Shown here one piece after another: positions 16,044 to 24,379 of a stretch of 64,000 nucleotides of DNA. This DNA comes from Flavisolibacter nicotianae (GTDB taxonomy: Bacteria; Bacteroidota; Bacteroidia; Chitinophagales; Chitinophagaceae): contig NZ_RBCI01000002.1 of NCBI RefSeq assembly GCF_003628535.1, forward strand, positions 310,001 through 374,000, given 5' to 3'. Every line of letters starts with the position of its first letter. Positions within the stretch are counted from its first letter, which is position 1. Below the pieces are notes generated by a model that saw nothing but the letters and a program-made list of their open reading frames with translations, searched no databases and was not told the DNA's origin. The translations under genes and the position numbers were made by a program.

Positions 16044-18101
16044 ATGAAACAAACGAACTGCTTTACTACGCTGGTCCTGTTATTCTTTTCTTTGAACCTT
16101 TTTGCAGGAAGCAAAAAACCCGTTATCGAAAAACAACCGGCATGGGTTTCATCGATCCCGGTCAATTATGCGGCCAATCAATTCGACCAAGACACCGAAG
16201 ATGGTTATGCCGATCTTCACCTGGAAAAACAGGTGTCTTTGCAGCAGCAGGCGGTGTTTGTAAAAAAAGCCGTCCATATCCTTTCGGAAGCCGGCGTGCA
16301 AAACCAGTCGCAAATCTCGGTTGATTATGATCCGTCCTACCAGTCGCTGGCTTTTCATTCCATCCGCATTCTTCGTGGCGGTGAGGCCATCAACAAACTG
16401 GAGCTTGCCAAGATCAAGACCATCCAGCAGGAAAAAGAGTTGAACCGCTTTCTTTACAACGGCTCGCTGACGGCCGTTCTTTTTTTGGAAGACGTGCGGA
16501 AGGATGACATCATTGAATACAGCTATACCGTCAAGGGGTTCAACCCAATTTTCGGAAACAAGTATGCCGAACTGTTTCAGACAAAATACGGCGTGCCGGT
16601 GTACGGCCTCTCTTTCCGGCTTCTTGTTCCCAAAGAACGAAACATTGTCATTAAAAACAGCCTAACGGATCTGCAGCCGGTGATTTCCACCACGGCAACG
16701 GAGAAGGTATACGAGTGGACGATTGCCGAATCGGAAGCAGTGCATGCGGAATCAAATGTTCCTTCCTGGCACGATGCCTATCCGGTGGTGATGATCAGCG
16801 AGTTTGCGAGCTGGCAAGAAGTGGCCGACTGGGCTATGAACCTGTTTCCGTTTTCGGGCCCGCTGCCGGCCTCCCTGCAGAAGAAAGTGGCCGACATCAA
16901 AGCCGGCAATGCAACAACCGAAGCGCAGTTGCTGGCAGCGCTTCGCTTTGTGCAGGACGATATTCGCTACATGGGAATCGAGATGGGCGAGAATTCGCAC
17001 AAGCCGCATGCGCCGACCCAGATCCTGCAACAGCGCTTTGGCGACTGCAAGGACAAAGCCTACCTGCTTTGCACGCTTCTGAAAGCGCTGGGTATCGAAG
17101 CCTACCCGGTGCTGAACAACACCTACTACAAAAAGACTTTACTAACCTGGCAACCCACACCTTTTGCATTCGATCATGCGACGGTTTGTGTGCAGCTGAA
17201 AGGCAAAACCTATTGGTTCGACCCGACGATTTCCTACCAGCGCGGACCACTGCATGCCATTTCCTATCCGGATTACCAGGTCGGGTTGGTGCTTCGTCCC
17301 GGCACGGCAGGCCTTACCTCTATCGCCTTGCAGGAAAGCGGTAAGACGAGTGTAAAAGAACTGTTCACGGTTACCAGCATGACAGGACCTGTCCGGTTGA
17401 AAGTGGTCACCGATTTTTCCGGTTCTTATGCCGATAACGTCCGCTACAGTTTCAAGAATAACAGCCTGAGTGAGATCCGGAAATCCTACAAGGAATTTTA
17501 TTCGGCCTATTTTAAGAAACTGGAAATCGACAGTGTCACCTACCGCGATGAAGAAGAGACGGGCACGTTTATCACGACGGAATATTACACCATCGCGGAT
17601 TTCTGGTCGAAGGAAAATGGCAAGACACGAGTGGTGCTGGAGCCTTACCTGATCAACAGTGTGCTGAAAAAACCAAAAGAACAGGAGCGCACCATGCCCT
17701 TTGCATTGGCTTTCCCCACACGCTACCACGAGGAGATTGAAGTGCAGTTGCCGGAAGCATGGCCGATTGAAGAAAGTTCGGTTGCCGTTGCAGATTCTGC
17801 ATTTTCATTAACGTCTCGTTTTTACCAGCTCGAGAACGACAAAATTTCCATGGTGTACGACTACGAGAACCTGCAGGATCATATCAACCCGGAAGCAACA
17901 GGCCATTACCTGGAAACGATGAACAAGGCAGAAAAATCCATTGCATACGAGCTTTTCAGAACGCCGAGCACGTCGTCATCTTCGGCATTTACGACAACCT
18001 CGGACAAAGGCTTTACAACGGCTTACGTGCTGCTTGGGATCTGTGCCCTTGTTACCTATTTCTACCGGCGTCGGAACCGGGAGCGAAATCCTTGGAATTA
18101 A
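16044..18101 (+). CDS. DUF3857/transglutaminase-like envelope protein
   Basis: A protein of about 685 residues. A signal peptide (MKQTNCFTTLVLLFFSLNLFAG) leads to a DUF3857 domain (about 40-220). A transglutaminase-like core (about 265-400) has the catalytic Cys in RFGDCKDKAYLL, His in AFDHATV and Asp in YWFDPTISY, so the triad looks intact. A beta domain follows (about 420-640). A C-terminal transmembrane helix (TAYVLLGICALVTYFY) and a basic tail (RRRNRERN) suggest anchoring in the membrane with the domains in the periplasm. Peptide-bond or cross-link chemistry is likely, but the substrate is unknown. I use ATG 16044; the frame extends to a TTG at 16023. Confidence 0.88.
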   Translation: MKQTNCFTTLVLLFFSLNLFAGSKKPVIEKQPAWVSSIPVNYAANQFDQDTEDGYADLHLEKQVSLQQQAVFVKKAVHILSEAGVQNQSQISVDYDPSYQSLAFHSIRILRGGEAINKLELAKIKTIQQEKELNRFLYNGSLTAVLFLEDVRKDDIIEYSYTVKGFNPIFGNKYAELFQTKYGVPVYGLSFRLLVPKERNIVIKNSLTDLQPVISTTATEKVYEWTIAESEAVHAESNVPSWHDAYPVVMISEFASWQEVADWAMNLFPFSGPLPASLQKKVADIKAGNATTEAQLLAALRFVQDDIRYMGIEMGENSHKPHAPTQILQQRFGDCKDKAYLLCTLLKALGIEAYPVLNNTYYKKTLLTWQPTPFAFDHATVCVQLKGKTYWFDPTISYQRGPLHAISYPDYQVGLVLRPGTAGLTSIALQESGKTSVKELFTVTSMTGPVRLKVVTDFSGSYADNVRYSFKNNSLSEIRKSYKEFYSAYFKKLEIDSVTYRDEEETGTFITTEYYTIADFWSKENGKTRVVLEPYLINSVLKKPKEQERTMPFALAFPTRYHEEIEVQLPEAWPIEESSVAVADSAFSLTSRFYQLENDKISMVYDYENLQDHINPEATGHYLETMNKAEKSIAYELFRTPSTSSSSAFTTTSDKGFTTAYVLLGICALVTYFYRRRNRERNPWN

Positions 18102-18167
18102 AACAGCAATGCCTTGCCATCATTTCCACTTAACGCAATCTGTGGCCAGGCAGTTGTTTCTTGCCCG

Positions 18168-18860
18168 CTACCACACCGCTTTGCTGATTTGTTTCAGGGC
18201 CAGGTAGATCAGCGACATGAAAACGGCATAGCAAACGATCATGCTCCAGTCGAAGCGATTGCGAAACGGATGAACAAGAAGGTAAATGAGGTCCTCTGTC
18301 AACTGGAAAGGACGGGCGACCACGTCCCAACTATTATAACGCAGGAAGCGGCCGATGTAAATACCAAAGGCATTCAGCAGCATCATCGGGTAAACAAACT
18401 GCCATTCTCTTAACCGTTGCCATTTGCACGCAATCATCTGCTCCATCTACCGGATGGATGTAGCGCCAAGCAGAATTCCATTCCACGCAAAGGAAAAGAT
18501 CAGCGCCAGGTCGAACCAGAAGGGGACGACTTTCCTGTCTTCCAGGTGAAACAGGTCGGTGATAATGTAAAACGAATTGGGAAGAAAAAGCAGCCAGACC
18601 GTGAAAAGCAAAGCGAACAGGCTGTTGTTCTCAATCCATGCCGGGCGGCGAAGAGCGGTACGGGTTAGCAAATAAGGAACGATAGCCAGGAACAGGTTCC
18701 AGCCCATCCAGACGAACAGGTATTGCCCTGTATAATACACCCGGAATCCTGTCAGGCATAAACTGAAAAGACAGGAGAGAATCAGCAGTTTTTCCAGTTC
18801 GGTTTTCGCGGTGTAAAGACCGATAAAAGAAGAAGAAATTCGTTTCAGCTTTGTCTTCAT
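18168..18860 (-). pseudogene. DUF1361 membrane protein, interrupted by in-frame TAG
   Basis: A single frame from ATG 18860 (MKTKLKRISSS) to TAG 18168 encodes a DUF1361 protein of about 229 residues with six hydrophobic segments (LLILSCLFSLCLTGFRVYY, LFVWMGWNLFLAIVPYLL, SLFALLFTVWLLFLPNSFYIITDL ...). It is split by TAG at 18447-18449 after GILLGATSIR. The next codon is ATG (TAGATG), so the second half (MEQMIACKW...) could be re-initiated and the halves might still be made as two peptides. Frame and membrane topology are continuous across the stop. An earlier ATG at 18881 is possible. It follows the radical SAM gene on the same strand. Confidence 0.8.
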
Positions 18861-18942
18861 TTCAAATTGATTTTTGCGCATCCGGTTCAACGAAATCGTG
18901 TGGCGGAGGTGTCGACGGCCAGCTTGCATCACTGATCGTCTT

Positions 18943-20343
18943 TCATGCAATAGCAGGGAACGGCGAGGTGCCGCCATCCTTTTCTTTTTTCACCTTCGAT
19001 AAAATGCTTTCCAGCAGCGGAAGCATTTTGTTTAAACCTTTTGTTTTAATGATAAAGTTCCACAGCGGTTCAAATTTTTTCCAGCCGCCGGCGTAGGCAA
19101 AATGCTTGATGCAGTGCTTGAGTTGCTCGTGCTGCAGGCTGGCCTTTGCAATGTTGGACCAACTGTAAAACGACTGGTAGGCCCGGTCGTACCCCGCCTT
19201 TAATTCTTCGGCTTTAAGACTTTTTGTTTTGTACACCACCTGCCGTGTATCGTACCGATCCCAATCGCGGTGCAGGAGCCGACCGTCTTTTTCCATTTGC
19301 TGAAAAAGCCTTGTGCCGGGATAGGGCGTCAGGATATGAAAGGTGGCAGTCGTCAGGCCGTTGTTTACGGCCCAATCCACTGTTCGGTTGAATACGTCCT
19401 TGTCGTCATCATCCAACCCGAAAACAAAACTGCCGTTGATCATAATGCCCAGGGAATGCAGGCGGCGGATTGCATCGGCATAGTCTTTCCCGAGGTTTTG
19501 TTTTTTATTGCTCTGCCGGAGGTTTGCCTGGCTCAGTGTTTCAAAGCCGACAAAGACGGAACGAAGGCCGGCCTCCGCCGCTTGTTCAATCAGGTTGCCG
19601 CGAAGAATGGCGTCGATGGTGGATGCTCCCTGGAAAACGCGGTTCATTCCTTTCATGCCCTCAAACAATGCAGCTGCAAACTTTTGGTTGCCCAATAAAT
19701 GATCGTCGAGGAAATAAAGGTGCCGTCCCGGAAGGCGATCGATTTCCGAAAGCGCTGCATCCACCCGCTGTGTGTAAAAGGACCGGCCGCCTTCAAAAAA
19801 AGCATCCTTGTAGCAAAAGTCGCAGTGGTGCGGGCAGCCACGCGACACGACAATCGAGTTGGGAACAAGATAAAGCTGCCGCTTGATCAGGTCGCGCCGC
19901 ACCGGCAGAATTTCTTCAATCGTCCGCTCCCGGTTGTAATAGATTTTTTTGGGGCAGCCGGCGCGAAAATCGTTTAGAAAAACAGGAAACGTGTCTTCGC
20001 CGGGACCGATAAAAAGACTGTCGGCATGCGGTGCGGCTTCGGCCGGCAAAGAGCTGACATGAAGACCGCCCAAACAAACATAACTGCCTTTGCTGCGGTA
20101 AAGGTCGGCCAGTGCATAGGCGCGGTAGGCATTGGTGATGTAAACCTGGATCACCACAAGGTCCGGCGCCTCTTCCGTATCGACCGTTTCCACGTGTTCA
20201 TCCCGGAGGTCGATTTCATCATCAGGCGAACAATAGGCCGCCAGGGTTGCCAGGCCTAACGGCGGAAACAAGGAATACTTGATCGGCCGCCAGTACGGAC
20301 TCTTGGCTTCGGTTAGTGCGGGTAAAATGAATTTGATTTTCAT
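18943..20343 (-). CDS. B12-binding-domain radical SAM protein
   Basis: A protein of about 466 residues. The N-terminal cobalamin-binding-like domain (about 1-150; FPPLGLATLAAYC, LVVIQVYITNAYRAYALAD, GGLHVSSLPAEA) precedes a radical SAM domain with the cluster motif in VVSRGCPHHCDFCY (CxxxCxxC), a SAM-binding region and a C-terminal extension (about 370-466). The DxHxxG-type cobalamin motif is not evident, as in many YgiQ/Elp3-like members whose B12 use is doubtful. The substrate is unknown; neighbours give no pathway. ATG 20343 (MKIKFILPAL) is used. Confidence 0.87.
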   Translation of the reverse strand: MKIKFILPALTEAKSPYWRPIKYSLFPPLGLATLAAYCSPDDEIDLRDEHVETVDTEEAPDLVVIQVYITNAYRAYALADLYRSKGSYVCLGGLHVSSLPAEAAPHADSLFIGPGEDTFPVFLNDFRAGCPKKIYYNRERTIEEILPVRRDLIKRQLYLVPNSIVVSRGCPHHCDFCYKDAFFEGGRSFYTQRVDAALSEIDRLPGRHLYFLDDHLLGNQKFAAALFEGMKGMNRVFQGASTIDAILRGNLIEQAAEAGLRSVFVGFETLSQANLRQSNKKQNLGKDYADAIRRLHSLGIMINGSFVFGLDDDDKDVFNRTVDWAVNNGLTTATFHILTPYPGTRLFQQMEKDGRLLHRDWDRYDTRQVVYKTKSLKAEELKAGYDRAYQSFYSWSNIAKASLQHEQLKHCIKHFAYAGGWKKFEPLWNFIIKTKGLNKMLPLLESILSKVKKEKDGGTSPFPAIA

Positions 20344-20390
20344 ATGCTGATTGATGGGAAAAGAGTGCATTCGTCTGGGTCGTTATCGAC

Positions 20391-21728
20391 TCACCATTGA
20401 AATTTTTTAGAAAAACGCATGATGACGGCAAGTGTCAGGAACAAGCCAATGCTTCCCAGCAGAAGGGAATAATCCTGTAATTGTAAAATGGTAAAGACAT
20501 AGCCATACAACAAAAGCAGGATGAAGGACAGCAACACGGCCAGTTTCCCCGAATGCAGAATGTCTTTGACAAACCAGCCAAGAAGTGCAATGGTTGCTAG
20601 CGATGCAATGGCATACGAAGGATTAAAACCAATGTATTCGGAGAACGAAAGCAGGAGCGTATAAAACAGAACCAGGGCAAGGCCGATCAGGCCATAATGA
20701 AACGGGTGCGCAGATTTCTGATTGGACATTTCGATCAGGAAAAATGCGGCAAAAGTGAGCAGCAGGAAGAGCAGTGAATATTTAATGCTGCGCATGATTT
20801 TCTGGTAACTGCCAACGGGCACAAACAGGTCGGCGCCAAATGCGCTTGCAGAAAGGGGCGAAGCCGAATCGGTGGCGCCAAGATGATAACTGTCGTCTTT
20901 CCATTGTTGCGGAAAATTTTGTTTGTGCGCCATACTTTTCCAGGTTGCGGAAAAGCCGCTGTCCTTAATGGTTGTAGTCTGCGGCAGGCTGTTGCCGGTG
21001 AAACTGGGGTGCGGCCAGGTAGAAGAAAGCGTGACCGTCGTTGACTTGGCAATGGGGGTAAACAACAGTTCTTCCGAGCCATTAAAAGAGAGCGACGAGG
21101 AGAACGTCAGGTTGTTGGCCTGTGCGGCCGTTAACGAAACCGGTGTGTATAAACCATCGCTGGTGCCATCGGTTTTTTCGTAAGGGGCAAGCGTTGCGGT
21201 GCTGTCACCCAGTTTCAGCCGCACTTCGTCGTTCAGCCCTTTGTTGTCCGAAATGCTCATTCGCACAAAGGCTTCGCTCCACAGCATGTCTTCCGGCGCA
21301 ATGCCTAAGCGCTCCGGTGAAAGGGCATGGAAACGGCCTTGCAGGTTTACCTGTGACGAGTACAGCAGCACTTTGTAGATGCCCCTGTATTTTTCCTGTG
21401 GCGTTACCGTCGATTGGATGGTGAGTTCATCGGGCAAAAAATAAGCAAGGTGCTGTTCCCGCTTGACCTGTGCGCTCGTGTCTCTTTTGCTTTGCCAGAA
21501 CGGAACCACCAGCACGGGCCCCACCAGGTTTTGCCGTCCGGCCCATTTGCTGCTGACTTCTGCGATGGCTTCCTTTTGCCGGCCTTCCCGTTCTTCAATT
21601 AGTTTTTCTACCTGGTAGGTTGGAATTTGAAGAACAAGAAGAATGATTCCAATGATGCCGCATTTAACCAGCAGTTTGCTGCGCGACCATACGGTTTGAA
21701 CAACTGTTTCCATTTTGATTGTATTCAT
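20391..21728 (-). CDS. creD: inner-membrane protein CreD
   Basis: A protein of about 445 residues with the CreD layout: one N-terminal transmembrane helix (LVKCGIIGIILLVLQIPTYQVEKLIEEREGRQ), a large periplasmic beta domain with VGPVLVVPFW and GADLFVPVGSYQKIMRSIKYS, and five or six C-terminal helices. CreD in enterobacteria belongs to the CreBC regulon and affects envelope stability and colicin E2 tolerance; the function here is by family. ATG 21728 overlaps the upstream membrane-protein gene by 65 nt; ATG 21713 is an alternative. Last gene of a cluster with a winged-helix regulator and two shared operators. Confidence 0.92.
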   Translation of the reverse strand: MNTIKMETVVQTVWSRSKLLVKCGIIGIILLVLQIPTYQVEKLIEEREGRQKEAIAEVSSKWAGRQNLVGPVLVVPFWQSKRDTSAQVKREQHLAYFLPDELTIQSTVTPQEKYRGIYKVLLYSSQVNLQGRFHALSPERLGIAPEDMLWSEAFVRMSISDNKGLNDEVRLKLGDSTATLAPYEKTDGTSDGLYTPVSLTAAQANNLTFSSSLSFNGSEELLFTPIAKSTTVTLSSTWPHPSFTGNSLPQTTTIKDSGFSATWKSMAHKQNFPQQWKDDSYHLGATDSASPLSASAFGADLFVPVGSYQKIMRSIKYSLLFLLLTFAAFFLIEMSNQKSAHPFHYGLIGLALVLFYTLLLSFSEYIGFNPSYAIASLATIALLGWFVKDILHSGKLAVLLSFILLLLYGYVFTILQLQDYSLLLGSIGLFLTLAVIMRFSKKFQW

Positions 21729-22191
21729 TGATGAGTGATTTGGTTTTTGTATAAATGATCCGGAGCAGGAGGAAGCCGAAGACGCCAAACGAGCAGTCGA
21801 TCAGTCGCCAGCCCAACGGAATGCCGCGGAAATAGCCGGCTGCAAAGGCAAAGGGAATCACCAGCACACAGGTGATCAATCCAAACTGAATGATCCAAAT
21901 ATTTTTAACAGGATCCCGGTAAGGCCCAAGAAAAAGCAAGGCTAAAATGAAGTGCGCAAAAGCCAGCCAGTCGTATCCGTAAAAAAGAAAGGGGTATTCG
22001 TTGGCTACTTCGCGGTAGGCCAGCAACACCTTTTGTAACCACGCATGCAGTGTTGTATCCTGCTTCACCGATTTTACCAGGATACCTAGTTGCAGATCCA
22101 CCGGAATGGCTGTGAGCCCGCTCAGAAAAAGGCAAACCATAAAAAGGAGAAGAAGCTGCCGGATTGTTTTTTGGGTTCTATCGTCGCGCAT
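21664..22191 (-). CDS. four-span membrane protein in creD cluster
   Basis: A protein of about 175 residues (MRDDRTQKTIRQLLLLFMVCLFLSGLTAIPVD...) with four hydrophobic segments, and conserved-looking polar pieces between them (LQKVLLAYREVANEYPFLFYGYDWLAFAHF; GPYRDPVKNIWIIQFGL). I do not know its function, though proteins of this look accompany creD in related genomes. ATG 22191 is 19 nt from the operator at 22210-22228. Its 3' end overlaps the creD start by 65 nt, implying coupled translation. Confidence 0.75.
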   Translation of the reverse strand: MRDDRTQKTIRQLLLLFMVCLFLSGLTAIPVDLQLGILVKSVKQDTTLHAWLQKVLLAYREVANEYPFLFYGYDWLAFAHFILALLFLGPYRDPVKNIWIIQFGLITCVLVIPFAFAAGYFRGIPLGWRLIDCSFGVFGFLLLRIIYTKTKSLINEYNQNGNSCSNRMVAQQTAG

Positions 22192-22209
22192 GTTCTGATG
22201 GTTTAAAAG

Positions 22210-22228
22210 CACTTTGTATTTCAAAGTG
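22210..22228. promoter_or_regulatory. operator 1 of creD cluster
   Basis: CACTTTG-N5-CAAAGTG, perfect 7-bp arms, just upstream of the membrane-protein/creD pair. It matches the site at 23213-23231. The CACTTTG half overlaps a -7-like box on the minus strand, so binding would block transcription. Confidence 0.7.
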
Positions 22229-22244
22229 AAAGGATAAAAAAAAT

Positions 22245-22550
22245 TTATTTCACGCCCCTGATCATGTTTTCCAATGCCTGGATATGATCCTTAAACGCCT
22301 TTTCCCCGGCTTTGGTGATGGCATAGGTGGTGTTGGTTTTACGGCCAACGAATCCTTTGTGCACTTTCAGGAAGCCACTTTCTTCCAGCGTTTGCAGGTG
22401 CGTGGCCAGGTTGCCGTCGGTGACTTCGAGCAACTGCTTCAGGTCATTGAAGTTGATCTCTTCGTTCACCGAGACAATGCTCATTACACCCAGCCGGATG
22501 CGGTTGTCGAAGATTTTGTTCAGGCCTGCTATGGGATTGTTTACTGCCAT
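22245..22550 (-). CDS. winged-helix transcriptional regulator
   Basis: A 101-residue protein: LNKIFDNRIRLGVMSIVSVNEEINFNDLKQLLEVTDGNLATHLQTLEESGFLKVHKGFVGRKTNTTYAITKAGEKAFKDHIQAL. It consists of one winged helix (HTH recognition region TDGNLATHLQTLEE) and a C-terminal dimerisation helix, as in the small MarR/PadR-like regulators of pfam HTH_27 type. It begins 6 nt after the stop of the membrane protein gene upstream and is followed by operator 1. I infer it binds the two CACTTTG-N5-CAAAGTG sites. Confidence 0.88.
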   Translation of the reverse strand: MAVNNPIAGLNKIFDNRIRLGVMSIVSVNEEINFNDLKQLLEVTDGNLATHLQTLEESGFLKVHKGFVGRKTNTTYAITKAGEKAFKDHIQALENMIRGVK

Positions 22551-22556
22551 GGTACG

Positions 22557-23204
22557 TTACTGGGCGGGAGCCGGTTTGCGTTCATTTTTCCACCACATCA
22601 CAAAGCCATAGACGATGTGCAGTACACCAAAACCAATGGCCCAAAAATGCAAGCCGTAGCCGATGAATTGCGTGGCGATCAGGCCTACAATGATTTCTGA
22701 TAGACCGAGGTAACGGATATCACTGAGTGTGTATTTACTGCCGTTCACGAGAGCCAGACCGTAAAAAAGTAAGCTGGCGGGAACCACAAACCGCCATTCA
22801 TTGTGTTGCAACATCGTCAGGAGAAAAAGCCCGCCGGTTGCCAGGGGAATGAACATGTTGATGGCAAGTTGCTTGGAGGTATGGTTCCAAAATTGTCCGT
22901 TTGTTTTTTGGGTTCGGCGCCAGGTAAAATAAAAGGCGGAAAGCAAGGCCAGGCAAAGCACGCCTCCTGCCAAAAGAAAGAGTTTCAGTTTGAGTTCCTG
23001 GAATTCGCGGCCGGAAAAATTGCCTTCCTGGTTGTAACGGTGGTAATAATCGCCGATCCACTGGTAGGCAAAATACGCACCGAGCAAAGCCCAAAAGCCG
23101 GCTGCAATGCCGCTTAAGCCACTCAGGGAAAGAAAGCGGCTGGAGCGCTGCATCATTTGCCGTATGTCCTGCAATGCCTCCAGGTGTTGGTCTTGTTTGA
23201 TCAT
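22557..23204 (-). CDS. six-span membrane protein in operon with winged-helix regulator
   Basis: A protein of about 215 residues. A soluble N-terminal helix (MIKQDQHLEALQDIRQMMQRSSRFLSLSG) is followed by about six membrane helices and a short basic tail. I recognise no function; together with the downstream regulator it resembles membrane-sensor/regulator pairs of Bacteroidota. ATG 23204 is used because operator 2 and a -7-like TTACTTTG lie immediately upstream; longer frames run through the operator. Confidence 0.75.
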   Translation of the reverse strand: MIKQDQHLEALQDIRQMMQRSSRFLSLSGLSGIAAGFWALLGAYFAYQWIGDYYHRYNQEGNFSGREFQELKLKLFLLAGGVLCLALLSAFYFTWRRTQKTNGQFWNHTSKQLAINMFIPLATGGLFLLTMLQHNEWRFVVPASLLFYGLALVNGSKYTLSDIRYLGLSEIIVGLIATQFIGYGLHFWAIGFGVLHIVYGFVMWWKNERKPAPAQ

Positions 23205-23212
23205 GTAAAAAG

Positions 23213-23231
23213 CACTTTGCATCACAAAGTA
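23213..23231. promoter_or_regulatory. operator 2 of creD cluster
   Basis: CACTTTG-N5-CAAAGTA, differing in one base from the symmetrical site at 22210-22228 with the same spacer length. It is 9 nt upstream of the ATG at 23204 and overlaps the -7-like box TTACTTTG of the minus strand. Confidence 0.7.
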
Positions 23232-23402
23232 ATAACGGTTTCTTGATCTTTCAAAATAAAGGGGCCGGTATTTTTTTGCCGCCGTAAAAAGCAGCACCGG
23301 GAAAGGAGGTGCATCACCCGGGGCAGTCAACGCATTCCCCTCATTCTGCGGTTAAGGATCGCAGTAAGATAAGGGCGGTGCAAAAACTACCAATTTTGAT
23401 TA

Positions 23403-23433
23403 TTGCGGGATCTGTTTCCTGCCAGTAGGTTTG
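23403..23433 (+). promoter_or_regulatory. Bacteroidota promoter of DUF3575 gene
   Basis: TTG (23403-23405), a 20-nt spacer and TAGGTTTG (23426-23433), matching TTG-N19-21-TAnnTTTG. It is 24 nt before the ATG. Confidence 0.7.
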
Positions 23434-23457
23434 CGCTTCAACCTTAACATAAAAAGT

Positions 23458-24228
23458 ATGAGAAACAGATTTCGTACCGTCATTGTATGCGGGCTTTTTT
23501 TCGTTGGCACCGGCGCGTTTGCGCAGGAGAGTCCTGTCAGCCAGGTGCTTCCTTTCAAGAAAAATATTGTCAAAATCAACCTGACCTCGCTGGCCTTCAA
23601 AAATGCGTCCCTGCAGTTCGAGCATGTCACCAGTCCGAAGACTTCGTTTGCACTCGGTGTGAGTTTTTTGCCCAAAACAGGATTGCCTTTTGCGTCGACC
23701 CTGCGTGATAAATTTGGCGACAACGCCGATGCCGAAAGAGCCATTGAAACGACTAAGCTGAGCAACTTTGCCATCACTCCCGAGTACCGTTTTTACCTGG
23801 GAAAAGCGGCGCCAACTGGATTTTATATTGCGCCATTTGCCCGTTACCAGCATATGAGCTTTGAACAGGTATACAGCTTTACGGCCAGCAATGGCAAAAT
23901 GCACTACCCGCTCATTGGTGGTACGATTAACAACATCGGTGGCGGCGTTTTGTTGGGAGCACAATGGAATTTGGGTTCGAACATGACCTTCGACTGGTGG
24001 ATTGCCGGTCCCATTTATGGTTCTACCAGTGGCCTGCTGACCGGTACCGATGACATGAGCGACCTGTCGGCACAGGACCGTGCCAACCTGGAAAGCGACA
24101 TCGAAAGCGTGGAGCTTCCTTTGACCAAGCTCGATGCCACCGTTGGCAATAACCGCGTCGATGTAAAATTAAGCGGGCCCTATGCCGGTATCCGTGCGTT
24201 TGGTTTTGCACTGGGGATAAAATTCTGA
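23458..24228 (+). CDS. outer-membrane beta-barrel protein (DUF3575-like)
   Basis: A protein of about 256 residues with a signal peptide (MRNRFRTVIVCGLFFVGTGAFAQ). The mature part is an amphipathic beta protein (NIVKINLTSLAFKNASLQFEHV, ITPEYRFYLGKAAPTGFYIAPFARYQHM, INNIGGGVLLGAQW), ending in a terminal Phe (GFALGIKF) typical of outer-membrane barrels. This resembles DUF3575 proteins. No function is known. It has its own promoter and terminator, so it is a single-gene unit. Confidence 0.8.
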   Translation: MRNRFRTVIVCGLFFVGTGAFAQESPVSQVLPFKKNIVKINLTSLAFKNASLQFEHVTSPKTSFALGVSFLPKTGLPFASTLRDKFGDNADAERAIETTKLSNFAITPEYRFYLGKAAPTGFYIAPFARYQHMSFEQVYSFTASNGKMHYPLIGGTINNIGGGVLLGAQWNLGSNMTFDWWIAGPIYGSTSGLLTGTDDMSDLSAQDRANLESDIESVELPLTKLDATVGNNRVDVKLSGPYAGIRAFGFALGIKF

Positions 24229-24246
24229 TTGCTGAAAATGAATGGC

Positions 24247-24285
24247 AAAAAATCCCGGAGTGAAGGCCCCGGGATTTTTTTTTGC
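24247..24285 (+). terminator. rho-independent terminator
   Basis: AAAAATCCCGG / CCGGGATTTTT stem with a 10-nt loop and a long T run, 20 nt after the barrel-protein stop. Confidence 0.9.
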
Positions 24286-24379
24286 CTTTAGCCAGCGATG
24301 ATTGAAAAAGTTCTTTCTTCATGGCGGAGCAACCTGCATGGTTGCCCTGGCGTTAAAGAATTTTTCATCACCCTGCTTT

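Noticed and set aside
15770-16324. 184-residue frame after the outer-membrane protein
   Set aside because: Runs through a terminator and the heptamer repeat (LLTADCRLPTAY is repeat-coded) and into the DUF3857 gene in another frame.
6393-18449. Genome-wide reassignment of TAG to a sense codon
   Set aside because: yicC, mreD and pdxH end with TAG exactly where their families end, so TAG is a normal stop here.
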